64,000 bases of DNA from Lycorma delicatula (lineage: Eukaryota; Arthropoda; Insecta; Hemiptera; Fulgoridae): contig NC_134461.1 of the NCBI RefSeq assembly GCF_047948215.1, forward strand, positions 90,044,245 to 90,108,244. The letters are read 5' to 3'. Within the stretch, counting starts at the first letter, position 1. Every line of letters begins with the position of its first letter. Below, piece after piece: positions 11,843 to 37,639 of this stretch. The notes beneath the pieces are model-generated. The model was not told the origin of the DNA and did no database searches. It saw nothing but the letters and a program-made list of their open reading frames with translations. Position numbers and translations under genes: made by a program.

Positions 11843-12360
11843 AAATATTTTTTCAATTATTGTTTAAATTTAAGTTTTTGAAGTCGATACCAAATTAAAG
11901 TAAATGGACGTTTTTTTTTAAATTTGGTGCCGATTTCTAAATTATTATTGTATTATTTTTTTTTACTTTTTAGGACGGTTTTTTAGAATTGATTTTATTT
12001 TTCTTAAAAAAAAAATTTATTTTAAAAATGTCAAATTAATTAATTGTATGGCATGCGCTCATATCATATGTAATCAGTTTTAATCATTGCACTAACAAAA
12101 TCGACAATCGATTATTATTTTTTAATATTCAGGTGGCCGTCTTAACGGAAAACAATTTTAAATATCCTCTATTTAAATTAATTTATCTTTGAAAGTAGGA
12201 TAGGCGTTTCCTTAATTAAAATAAATGTTAAAAAATAAACAAAAATCTAGTTTAATGTTGAAACTGAATTACTCGTAAAATTGTTAATAAAAAATGGACT
12301 TAAACAAATTAGAATTAGTAATTCTATTATATATGGTTGATGTTTTTTATTAGCGTATGA
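11843..12360. other. intergenic, no recognised feature
   Basis: AT-rich sequence with homopolymer A and T runs; nothing recognised. Confidence 0.5.
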
Positions 12361-12361
12361 A

Positions 12362-12420
12362 AAGATACCACGCCTTACCGGGATTCAAACCCGGGACCTC
12401 CATACGATATTTTCTGTTAT
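12362..12420 (-). mobile_element. tRNA-derived SINE, family 2 (fragment)
   Basis: The minus strand reads GGAGGTCCCGGGTTTGAATC followed by CCGGTAAGGCGTGGTAT. This matches the B-box region of the family 2 SINE at 36272-36440 with few differences. Only about 60 bases remain. Confidence 0.55.
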
Positions 12421-13300
12421 TATTTTATTAATAAAAACTTTTCTTCTAATGATACAAGAATGATTTTCGTAATATTACTCTATGTTTTTGTGACTTGTTT
12501 TATTTCAGTGTTATTCACATGTACTTTAATTTGTATATTCGATAAACTGATGTACCGTATGCTAATTAGATAGAAACAGATTTTACAATAATTTTCTGTA
12601 ATATAAAAAGTAAATGCACTAATTTTCTGTAAATGAAGTACAGGCAAATACTGATAATTTCTAGTAGAGAAATATAAATGTCAACAAAAACACACAATTT
12701 AAAAGCGTAATGAGTTTTTTTTTTATGATTGAAACTTATCAACTGAACAATCAGTATTTTAATAACATTCACATATATTACAAAAGAAAAACAATGAAAA
12801 AATATAATTATTCGTTAAACCAGTAGAAAAACTAGCATTAAATATAGATAAAAAAATCAAGTGTAATGTACTCTTCAAAATATATAAAACTTATTTAAAT
12901 ACAGCTCAACCGAAATTATTTTGAAACTGAAAAAATATAGTAATTTCTAAAAAAACTTACCAGTAAGTAATTACTGGTAATTTACTAGTAATTAAATCTG
13001 AAAATTATTTTCGTCTGAAAATAATTATCTCATTAAAAATAGTTTACAACACAGTTCTAGGAATTTCCCGAAAAGAGGCTTTAGTCGCGTGACGGATTAT
13101 GGATTGTTTCTGATGCACGGCTTACACACACAACTTAATTTAAAATATTTATCATTTTATTTAAATATAGTAGTTTTTCGTTTAATTAATCAATGATTTT
13201 AACTAAAGCGCGCGCGCATACAGTATTTAATTCGCGCGGGGGTAGCGGTACTAGCGGTGACGGTCCACACTAACTAAACTAATGTAATTTCACAACTTAC
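12421..13300. other. intergenic, one small hairpin
   Basis: AT-rich. It contains a perfect 10-bp inverted repeat TTACCAGTAA/TTACTGGTAA with a 4-base spacer at about 12957-12980, and a CG-rich spot at 13207-13240 (GCGCGCGCGC). No gene recognised. Confidence 0.5.
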
Positions 13301-13317
13301 ATAGAACAAATTTCGCT

Positions 13318-13415
13318 TGTACGGTCGGCAGTCTGATGTAGCCGCGAGGCTAAACGCACCAGGTACCGAATCACCTGGGCGATCGAGTTCAAGACCAGAC
13401 CGACTTACTTTTTTA
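13318..13415 (+). mobile_element. possible third tRNA-like SINE head
   Basis: A GC-rich island with tRNA-like layout: TGTAGCCGCGAGGCTAAACG (A-box-like), a central stem CCAGGT...ACCTGG, then GATCGAGTTCAAGACC (B-box-like). There is no acceptor stem pairing that would make it a functional tRNA, and it runs into a T run. Most likely the head of a tRNA-derived SINE. Confidence 0.35.
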
Positions 13416-14905
13416 CATTTTAAATATTATTAATTTATTTAATTCTAAGCCCACCTGTGACGTCACAACATACAGACGACTACAACAGCATTTTTTGGGG
13501 TGGGGGTGCGATTTTGCAATTTTTTTTTTTTTAATTGTTAACAAATGTACCTAAGAAAAACATCCGTGCGTGCGTGTGTAGAAATTGCGCTATCGTTTTA
13601 ATTAAATAAATGTAATTTATACAATATAGTATTTATGTAAAACAGCAATTTGCAACCAGTGTACAATTTGAAATGTTGGCAAAAATGAAGAAAAACTTTT
13701 TTTTTATTGGTAACGAATATATTTTTACATCGGTGTAAATTGAAATCAACCTAGTAAATGATTTAAAATTATTATTATTATTAAATTTCAATTATTTACT
13801 ACAGAAAAATTAAAATTGTTTTAATACTCCATAGTTATAAAAACGTTAATGCAATTTACAAGCAGCTACATATCGGTAGCAAGCGGTATTTACCGTAACA
13901 TCTTCGCCCTATCTTCAATGCGGAGAAGTCGCTTTCTTACAGCGAAACAGACTCTTACAGAAAATTTTTGAGGTGATTTTGATTTCTAATAACTTCCAAT
14001 CCAAATATACGAATGGTTGGTTACATTTGCAAATTCTCTTTTAAAAATGTAAAAAAAATATATTTCGATAATGCATCAGGCAATTTTTTTAAAGGTTCGT
14101 GAATGGCCAAATATTGGACGAAATGACCGGAAATTTATTGAGAGGTAAGATAGTCTCCTTCCCAACTATTTTTCACGTATTTTAACGTATATAAACCACA
14201 CATTCTACAAACAATGTACAAACATTTTTTTCTAAGTTCTATAGGCCGGAAATAGCGTATAAAGAAAGAATGTAGTAAAAATCGTGTTTCTGCGCATTTC
14301 TCGAGAATGTAAGGTTTATTGTTGTTTATAAGTCCTTTATAAGATAATATTTGGAAATATAATACTAAAGCTTTGGTTTGGAATATATTTATTTTTTTAC
14401 GATGGTTTATTAAGAAATTATTGCAATCTAAGCTAGGTGCTTTTTTTCTTGTCAGACTATAATATAATCCGTATTACCAATATAATTTAATTAAAAATTT
14501 TATATATTTAATGTGTAATACCAGAACAGACCTAAAACACATTAGAGCTATTACACATTACCTATTTCTCTCAGATGGCAAACCTGTGAAAACTATCACA
14601 GGTCAATCAAGGAATGATTAAGGTAGATCGCTTTCTGTTCCACAAACTACTCTGCCTAACACTATTAGTAAAATACCAGGTAAAATTCTGCCTTAATTAA
14701 CCATTGTAAAAAACAACATATTCTTGCAGATTGTCGATGACAGAATAATTAGGATTGTTTAAACACCTTCACTCACATACTCACACACACATGTAAATCT
14801 AACTAGAGGAAAGAGATAGTTAATGTTTGTTTTGATATGGATGCAGAACAAAAAGAATACCTTAGCCAAACATATTATGTAAAGTAAAAAGAATACTGCA
14901 ATATA
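13416..14905. other. intergenic, no recognised gene
   Basis: AT-rich with a few less AT-rich patches (CCACCTGTGACGTCACAAC at about 13451; 13860-13950) that may be old repeats. No open frame with coding character. Confidence 0.5.
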
Positions 14906-15224
14906 GGTACAGGCTAATAAACCCATCAGGTTGGTCTAATGGTGAATGCATCTTCCCAAATCAGCTGATTTGGAAGTCGAGAGTTCCAGCGTTCAAGTCC
15001 TACTAAAGGCAGTTAGTTTTGCACGGATTTGAATACTAGATCGTGGATACCTGTGTTCTTTGGTTGTTGGGTTTCAATTAACCATACATCTTAGGAATGG
15101 TCAAACTGAGACTGTACAAGACTGCACTTCATTTATACTCATACCTCATTCATCCTCTTTAGCAGTACCTGAGCAGTAATTCCCAGAAGCTAAACAGGAA
15201 AAAGAAAAAGGTACAGGTCAATAA
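14906..15224 (+). mobile_element. tRNA-derived SINE, family 1, full-length copy with target duplication
   Basis: The element is 14921-15209. The head is tRNA-like: GGTTGGTCTAATGGTGAATG (A-box region) and GCGTTCAAGTCC (B box, 14989-15000). The body carries GGTTTCAATTAACCATACAT and GAGACTGTACAAGACTGC, and the tail is AACAGGAAAAAGAAAAAG. Flanks GGTACAGGCTAATAA (14906-14920) and GGTACAGGTCAATAA (15210-15224) are a 15-bp target-site duplication differing at two adjacent bases. It is transcribed by RNA polymerase III if active and depends on a partner LINE for movement. Confidence 0.8.
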
Positions 15225-15885
15225 AAACAAAAACTGCATTGTTGGAAAAAAAACAATTTGCTACAGTAGAACATTTTTTAATAACTGATAATGATATTAA
15301 TATAAATGCTATTAAAAAGTACATCCAACTTTATTTATGCAATCAATAAAGATTAAAATTTTACAGTGAACTAAGCAGAAGTTTATCAACATTCAGTAAC
15401 TTAAGCAATTAGTTACTTTGGTTATCAAAAAAAAAAAAAATCATAAACAGAAAAAATATTTTAATTTTATAATTACACAATTTATTTGTTTACGTTATCA
15501 TATGTAGCTACAAAACAAATAAAAGAGCAATGTCATACATATACAAAGATAATTCAAACAAATTATGATAAAATATATATAGCAATATTAAAAAAATGAT
15601 GTGTTTATGAATGTTTGTCGATAAAAAGTAAAAAAAGTTAACTTAAATAAACATGAACTAACTTAAATAAAACAGAATTGATATGAAAAAGGATCAAATC
15701 TACTTGACAATTGCTTGATTCATTCTAATTATACATTTTCTAACGTATTAATGTTCATTGCATCAAAAAATCTCAATTCTTATCCATTTTAATCATTTCC
15801 TGCTAACTTTATTGGCAGTCTTCACTGTAGTAAGTTCTACAGGATTAGTGATTATGAAAAATATGTTAAAGAAATAAAAGAGGAA
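15225..15885. other. intergenic, no recognised feature
   Basis: AT-rich; nothing recognised. Confidence 0.5.
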
Positions 15886-15889
15886 CTAG

Positions 15890-16435
15890 GCTTACACTGA
15901 GATGTAGGTAAAGAAGACTTGTTCTTGACAAGAATCTGCCAGCAGTGATAAGAATCGATTATGAAAGGAAAGTTGTGATTCAGAAAGGAATGTGACAAGG
16001 AATTTGTTCCTGTTGCTTTTCAACTTGTAATTATAATAAGCAATATAGGAACTGAAGGGAAAATTTGAGAGTAAAGGAACTATCCAAACAGAAAATAAAT
16101 AAAAACGTTACGATTTGTAAATGACGTTGCTTTTTACGAGACAAAACCAAAGACGAATCAGAAGAAACACAAATGATTTATTTATTTCTATGAAAGATCT
16201 GCAGTAATAAAATACATAAGAGTAAAACAAAGATATAGCATTAAAAACGGCAAAAAGGAGTTAATAAGATATGTGAACATAATATATCAGAAGTTACAGA
16301 ACTTTTCTACTTAGAAAGTACAAGTATTACAAAACATGGATGAAGTAATGTAGATATCAAAGCAGGCTGGTACAAGCAAGGTAAACTTCACAAAAAAAGG
16401 CCATTTTTTTCAAATGGAGATTTAATGATTTTTTT
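15890..16435 (+). pseudogene. RTE-like reverse transcriptase relic
   Basis: A heavily mutated RT domain can be followed across frames. AVIRIDYERK-type sequence is followed by GM*QGICSCC (RT block 5, G-RQG-x-LSP), then FVNDVAFYE (the YADD-box region with Y-A changed to V-N), then ISEVTELFYLESTSITKHG (the I-x-V-x-x-FKYLGS block) and DIKAGWYKQGKLH. The order and spacing are as in RTE/BovB-type LINEs. Stops and frameshifts make it dead. An R1-type LINE begins where it ends. Confidence 0.5.
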
Positions 16436-16625
16436 TAGGTGGATACTTTTTCCTTCCCCCCCCCCCACATCACACCGTCCGGGTGCAAAAACGTTTCTGA
16501 TGTTTGAGATTTCACTATCCTGACCCCTTCTAAGGTGTGTAGGGTGTTGTCAAACTCTGTGTTTTTGTGTGCTCTAACTATTTTTGGAGGTTAAAGTTGG
16601 TTTGCAGATCTTCTTTTCTCAGAAA

Positions 16626-17806
16626 ATGGCGAAACGTAGTAGGAGTCAACAGCAGCAGAATTTCCAATACACGTACAGTTCGAGAGACTCCACAGCGAGT
16701 GTGTCGACTGAGATGATATCAGTGGAGAAGCCGCTCTGCCAAAAAAGTAATCACAGAAATCGAAGTGGAGGGAAAAGGTAATTCTTTCACCAAGTATGTG
16801 AAAGAGTTACTTAGCGTGAGTGGAACGCTCAGTAAGCACGCGGAAAAAAGTCATACAGCCAGGGAGTTGAAAGATCTGACTAGGGATATGGCGAGAATAA
16901 AATATAGGTGAAGAATAATAAAGGTGAAGAATAAAGAGGTTGTATGCCAGACTAGTATAGATGACGGGGACAGTGAATTACCCCGGCAACTTGAGGAGAG
17001 AGTGATGAATGAGAATATAGATGTTCTGGTACCAGCAAAGTGAAACAGGGAATGATTCTCAAGACTGTTGAGATGAAAGAACCAGTCTTCTCGGAAAGGA
17101 AGAAAAATTTGGTGGTCATATTAGACCTGGCTAAATTGAAAAGTGGATTCTCAGAGTCCATCTTCAGAACAGCTCTGAGAATCAAGGAATTGGTGGTGGT
17201 GGAATAGCTAATTCAGGCCAACTTCTTGCCTGCACGGAGACGGCCACAATTTTGCAAGGAGAGGATGTGGAGGACTATCAAAGGAAGATGTTCATCCTGG
17301 GGATCAATTCATCAACAGGGGAGGGGAACATTAGTCTTATAAGAAAGGGAATTGCGGAGATATTCCTCCAAGCCAAACACGATATAGTTTTTGCAATAGA
17401 GGAGGGTAATGCGGTCCATGTGACCAGAAAGGTGCTGGAGTATGCGGGTCACAAGACCAATAGAACAACTGGTCTATATATTGAGAGAATGGCCAAAAGT
17501 AAGGCCAGAATAGATAGATCGGTCGGCAGAATACTCGCAGAGAAGACTAAGACCTTGATAATTAAGGCAGACGATACACAGGGAAAGAAGACCTTTGCTG
17601 ACCTCTTCAAAGTCGTCAAGGGAGGAGTAGCCGAAAGGGACTCAGAAATTCTATCTGTTCATAAGAGACAGGGAGATGACATATGGATCAGGATCAATGA
17701 TGAAGCGAAGGGTCCTGAGAAATTGATCAAGAAAATCCAGGAGGGGGTTCAAGGAGTGAAAATCACTTTAAAAAAAGGGAGCACATCCTATTACCAGGGA
17801 GGTTAA
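16626..17806 (+). pseudogene. R1-type LINE ORF1 (gag-like) remnant
   Basis: ATG at 16626 opens MAKRSRSQQQQNF..., which shifts frame near 16740 into KKVITEIEVEGKGNSFTKYV and stops near 16910. A long open piece (17252-17806, 184 codons) follows with HDIVFAIEEGN, RSVGRILAEKTKTLIIKADD, KTFADLFKVVKGGV and GVQGVKITLKKGS. These are typical of the central gag of this LINE group: the Lys-rich middle and the domain preceding the CCHC knuckles. The knuckles themselves are absent; the frame ends at 17806 and the next recognisable part is already endonuclease. Confidence 0.65.
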
Positions 17807-17974
17807 GGACGACATATTGGGAGTGTCGAGGCCAAACTATATAGTGATTTGGAGGGCGACTGGAGCGAAGACCAGAGATATAATGCCACATTACTAGTAG
17901 TGAGACCAGGGTTAGCCATCACTCGGCAGGGCAGGGGTGATGGCTTGTGTTAGGGAAGGCTGTTTATAGTTGTT

Positions 17975-18310
17975 ATGCCTCCCCTAATGACAGCATTGAC
18001 CAATTTAATAGATTCCGATGACTTGGCGGTGGCGGTGAGGGCTCACACGGGCACCATAATTGTGTTAGGTGATTTTAACGCCAAGAGCCTGGATATAGGA
18101 GGAGTGTCCATCAATGAAAGAGGGAGACTACTGGCAGAGGTGATGGCTTCAATAGATATGGCATGCTCAACACACAGGGAGTTCCTACCTTTCTCAAAGG
18201 AATGTTGAGTCAGTCCTCGACCTGGCATTCATCACTGATAGTATGATGGGTGCTGGGTGATGGCGGATTCTTGAGGAGAAGGCGCTCAGTGATCACCTAT
18301 GTACTGAGGT
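17975..18310 (+). pseudogene. LINE endonuclease fragment
   Basis: The frame reads GTIIVLGDFNAKSLDIGG and NERGRLLAEVMASIDMAC, the GDFNAKS block of LINE exonuclease-endonuclease-phosphatase domains. After a frameshift it continues to ALSDHLC near 18276-18297, the catalytic S-D-H block. The N-terminal half of the domain is missing. Confidence 0.65.
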
Positions 18311-18915
18311 GGTCATTGGGCGGTGAGAGGCATACCACGACAAGAGAGCCAGAGTGGGCCATGGATTTTTCGGCCTTTAGATACTCTACAATTACAGATG
18401 GCCTTTTTTGAAAGACAGGTACAGGCACAGCAGGAAGATAGAGGGGATGTGAACCTTGATGATGTCATCCAGGAAGCTTGTTCATATGCTCATATATTAT
18501 AGAATAATGCTGCAGGTACAACCGAAACAGGTTTATTGGTGATCAGAGGACATTGCTGAACTGCGGAAAATATGTGTATGTAATAAAGGCGTTCTCACCA
18601 GACTAAGAAGGAGAGAAAATCAAGAGGCATGTGAACAGGTGAGGGCATAATTGAAAAGCTCCACTAAGAACCTCAGAATGGCAATAAAAGGTCCAAGAAG
18701 GAAAGTTGGAGAGAGATTTGTGTCCAGCTGAACGAGAACCACTGGGGCCTAGTGTACAACAAACTGGTAACAAGGAGGCTAGGGAGGTCCTTGCCTAGGC
18801 TCCCTAAGGTGTGTTTAAGAGAGAAGCTATTAGCATTGTTTCTGAGGAACGTAAATCCAAGATGGAGGGAAGGCGGAAAGAGTGATCCTCCTGCCTATAG
18901 GAGGTAGGGGAGAAA

Positions 18916-19640
18916 ATGGCCCACCAGATTATAGACCTTCTCAACAGCCTGGGCAAGCTGTTTGAGATTGTACTGGCAAGAAGGCTTCAGGAGAAGTTGC
19001 AGAGGACTGGCGGACTATCAGACAGGCAGTATGGCTTCCGCAAGGCAGAAGCTCGGTTGACACGGTACAGAGAGTGGTGGAGGTTGTGGAGAGGGCAGCT
19101 AGGGGGGGGGGGTCAAGACATGTTGTATGACGATCTCCTTCGGAAAGAGTGGCCGCCAGAGGTGGAGCTGGTAGCCTATGCCGATGATTTGACTGTGGTA
19201 GTGGTGGCAAAGAAGTTGAGCACCATGGTGAAAACGGCTACAGAAACAGTTGAGCAAATCAAGATCTGACTCCAGGAACAAGGTCTGCGGCTGGTGGTTA
19301 AGAAGACCCAGTTCTCAGTTAAAGTGAATGGTATGGGGATTACCCTGAGGGATAGAGCTAAGTATCTCAAGCTATGACTTCATAAGTCTCGAAGATATGC
19401 CTACCATGTGCAGCAAGTGGTTATGAAGGCAGAGCGGATGTCCTCAGTGCTGGTTCGGCTTATAGCCAGCGTCGGGGGCCCCAGAACCTCCAGGCGTCAA
19501 TTGATAGCGTTGATAGTGGTGTCAACCATCTTATATACAGTGCCAGTGTGGGTGGAGGTTTTTAGGATCTGAAGAAACACTCAGAGGTTAAATAGGGTGT
19601 ACAGGAAGTAGGCATTAAGGGTGGTCTCCCTTAGTCCAAC
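18916..19640 (+). pseudogene. LINE reverse transcriptase fragment
   Basis: LLNSLGKLFEIVLARRLQ and LSDRQYGFRK are the early RT blocks. After a G run at 19101-19110 the sequence jumps straight to LVAYADDLTVVVVAKKL, with the catalytic YADD at 19177-19188. So the first catalytic Asp block and the RQG block have been deleted. It continues with LRLVVKKTQF and SRRYAYHVQQVVMKAERM in broken frames. It is not functional. Confidence 0.75.
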
Positions 19641-19658
19641 ACTGCCACCACCATTTTA

Positions 19659-19662
<4 letters not shown>

Positions 19663-19715
<53 letters not shown>
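19663..19715. repeat. (TA)n(GA)n microsatellite
   Basis: About 15 TA units followed by about 11 GA units at the 3' end of the R1-type LINE. It may have grown from the element's tail. Confidence 0.9.
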
Positions 19716-21336
19716 TTTAAAATGTATTTTACTTTTAATGGTTAAATCTGGAATACTATTGTGAAATATACACAATATCAGTTAACAGTTTAAGTAAAGT
19801 AATTACAAACTTAATGAAGTAGTTTTATATTTCAAATAAGTGCTAAGCTTTAATTAATTTATTTTTTTTTTTACTTTATTTTAATGTAATTCTAATAAAA
19901 TTTAAAAATCTGATATGTAAACCACATGACTGCCTTGTGCGCCTATTAAATTACATATAAACATTTTTTTTAAATGAGAAGTACATAAAATTTTATTTCA
20001 TTAATAACTTCTGATATTTTTTCTTTTTTTTTGCTATTATTGGATTATTATTCATCGTAACATTTTATGTATCATCGTAACATATATATATTTTGTATTA
20101 AAAAAAGGAAAGTTCCAAATCATTCTTGGTGTGAATCTTATTTGTGCTTAGCAATATAAATGTGGTACAAAATTCACCTATCATTAAGAAACTGCAACTG
20201 AATGTCTGACTGTTGTTTCTATACAAATAGATACTTAAGGTAGAAAGGGAGTTGATTAATTTCATTTTTTTTTTTGTTTAACCACATTTCTTCAAAAAAT
20301 TGATCAAATTGTTGGTTAGTGACACAATACAATACAGTACCATACATGATTCCAGTGACCAAATACATAACTATGAGTCAAGAAAACTTTATAATCGTCA
20401 ACACTTTCAAAATTTTTGCCCTCTTCAGCAACTAATTTCCAGTGTAATCATAAATGATTACATTAGAGACTTTTAACATTTTTCAACTGCAATAAAAGGG
20501 CATTTTACTGTTTACAAGCCTTTCTACAGTTGCTAATACTGTTATTTTGCTTCTTTTTTTTTTAAATGGCTAAAGTAATGAAAAAGAGTAATACCAAAAA
20601 AAAAATTCATGACGAGCTTCAGATTGCATATTATTTACTGCATTATAAATTTATTTACATATTTTGATACATCTTTTTATGCATTTTAATAACTTGGGTT
20701 CAACTTTTTACAAAACACTGAATTTTTAATTTTAATAAAATAACACACTTTTACCAATAAATTGATAATGAAAACAAACATTTACAACAATAACATGAAA
20801 ATCTGCCCTAAAAGGTTGTTTTCCACAGAAGGAATACATTAATTTATTGCTGTACATCATCTGTCAGTATTATGACTGTGACATATGCAAAACATCTAAA
20901 ATGTAAATGACATCAGTTCAATTTGCTTTCTCTGAAATATTATGTTTATTATAGAATGGTGGTGAACAGAGTGAAGGTGTCACTTGCAGCTAACCAGTAC
21001 CTGCATTTTAGCTGGCATATTGCAAAAATACATTTGTTTCAGTCAAGAAGGAAAACCACTTTTAAAATTAAATAATAAAATTATAAAATACCTTCAGTAA
21101 CAACTGAAAACTTATGTAGAGGAAAGACTTTGAACAGAATTTGACACCACCACACCTGAGATGACAATTTTTCTGATGACACCAATAAAAACCTATCCTA
21201 AAAACTATTATCATTAAGAAATAAGACATAGTGCCAAGGTTTTAAGATTTTTTACATCAACTCTGCTTTTTCTATTATAGTGAGTCACAACTATTTTCTA
21301 TGGACACAGTTTCCCACTTGTACTGTACTTAGAAGG
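19716..21336. other. intergenic, no recognised feature
   Basis: AT-rich; no coding-like frame or known repeat recognised. Confidence 0.5.
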
Positions 21337-21568
21337 TTTTCATGAAAAGAAAGCAGGCTATCAAACCACAGTTGTCTTCAATCCAGACTGGTAGCCCAAT
21401 TCAAGGCAGGGGAATTGTAACTGCTGTCAAAATTATTTTACTGAATCAGCAGTTTTCATGAAAAGAAAGCAGGCTATCAAACCACAGTTGTCTTCAATCC
21501 AGACTGGTAGCCCAATTCAAGGCAGGGGAATTGTAACTGCTGTCAAAATTATTTTACTGAATCAGCAG
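21337..21568. repeat. perfect 116-bp tandem duplication
   Basis: 21337-21452 is repeated without any difference that I can see at 21453-21568 (unit starts TTTTCATGAAAAGAAAGCAG, ends CTGAATCAGCAG). It lies in a short open frame (to 21667) whose product I do not recognise. Perfect identity means a very recent event or an assembly artefact. Confidence 0.9.
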
Positions 21569-22417
21569 TTTAGTGCAAAGCAGCCAATTGGAAGACCTAT
21601 TTTGGCTAATGATGTGCAACGATTGTGCTACTACAACCGTCAGGGTGATTATTATTCTGACCAGTAAATATGCACTAACCCAACCAATCAACCATAAGTT
21701 GCCCACCACTGCCCAGCAACTATGAAGAAAACATACTTCTTTATATTAAGAAATACTATGAAGTATTTCCTAAAAAATAAAGTGACAAGGAAAAATGTTA
21801 AGTACAATGTAGTACTATAAAATGGCTGAGCCAGAGTCCCTCAATGGAAAGAGACCAGAAACCATAACTGAAAAAAGAAGAAGAAAGAGGAAAAGATACA
21901 AGCAGAAGAGCTTGGTCCCTCAAGATAGCTAACCCAGTTATCTTCTGACAATCACAGGTTTCAGACTTCAGCTACCAGATGATAAGCCTAAATGATTAAT
22001 TTAAGAAACAAAATTTAGACTCCCAGGCTGTTTTAATCTAATGATACTGGTTGGTTAGAATACAACATTAATTAATTTTGTAATGCATTGGTTTCCACTA
22101 AATGGAATTATGGATTACCAGCTTAATATAGAGTATTAGTAAATATCTAGAAGAAAAAAAAGACATCATTGGTTGTAAATTGAAAAGATTGTTAAATTAC
22201 ATTTATTACATTACATTATTTACAATAAAACAAGCTGTAGTGTACAGTTCATTAAGTTGATTATTTAGGTTAAAACAGAAAAACTTTGAAACAAAAAGTA
22301 CCATTATGTAATTCCTCATCATGGAAATGAAACGCACTACAGTGAAGTCTACAAAATAAAATTATAACAAAACAATTTCAGGAAATTAATATACTTATTT
22401 ATCATAAATATTTTCAG
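21569..22417. other. upstream region of regucalcin copy B
   Basis: The acceptor TTTTCAG five bases before the copy B start codon shows that a non-coding 5' exon and the promoter lie upstream, in or beyond this stretch. I cannot locate them. The open frame ending at 21667 is not recognised. Confidence 0.5.
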
Positions 22418-36995
<14,578 letters not shown>

Positions 36996-37220
36996 AAGAA
37001 ATATGTTTCCAAAAATGGATTAAAAATCAGTTACTTGTGTGACTGAGGTTTATAAGATAATATTTTGGTATATAACCCTTTAAAACATGTTTCATACAAA
37101 GTTATCGCCATGATTTCAAGATTGTTTTATATCAGGGTGTTGCAAAATGTTTAAATTACTGTGAGATTTGTGGATGTCAATCATCAATAGAGTTTTAAAA
37201 TTAATTAATCTTGTAATGGT

Positions 37221-37226
37221 AATAAA
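37221..37226 (+). terminator. polyadenylation signal AATAAA, copy B
   Basis: First AATAAA after the copy B stop, about 226 bases downstream, in GGTAATAAAGC. A plausible 3' end, with the usual caution in AT-rich DNA. Confidence 0.45.
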
Positions 37227-37639
37227 GCAGTTTTAAAGCATATCATAATATTTCTTTTATGTTTTGAACAAAACAAGTTTAACTACATTATATTTAATTA
37301 AATGCATCATAAAGTACATGCATACATACATGTTGTACTCAAACAGACAAAATTGATTTAAACAAATTTAAAGAGACCAATATTCATATATTTTTGATAG
37401 ACCACAAAAGTTTGAATCATATTTGTTGATATTTTTCCACTGATGTACAGTGAAGGTAACACAGATTGACAAAAAACATTTTTTTAATGTTTTTCTAAGT
37501 GTTATATCATTTCTTGAATTGCTTTTTTGCGTATATTACACATCTGTAAATACAATTTTTTCTATCACCTTTAGTTTTTAATAAATTACACTTCAAAAAT
37601 AATTAAAGGAAAATATAGTTAAAAATCTTTAAAATTTAT

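Larger units (their letters stand above)
16436..19662 (+). mobile_element. internally deleted R1-type non-LTR retrotransposon
   Basis: A GC-richer block of about 3.2 kb in AT-rich DNA, bounded by a poly-C run near 16455 and a TA/GA microsatellite at its 3' end. In order it holds a gag-like ORF1, a piece of an apurinic-type endonuclease and a piece of a reverse transcriptase. Much of the normal content is missing: the zinc knuckles at the end of ORF1, the first half of the endonuclease, and the RT core between the LSDRQYGFRK block and the YADD block. Frameshifts and stops occur throughout. Clade placement (R1) rests on the wording of the RT motifs and is from memory. Confidence 0.75.

Noticed and set aside
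14921..15000. Functional tRNA gene
   Set aside because: A and B boxes are present but the acceptor and other stems do not pair, and the sequence recurs as the head of a dispersed SINE.
19177..19188. Active reverse transcriptase because YADD is intact
   Set aside because: The blocks before it are deleted and the frame is broken on both sides.
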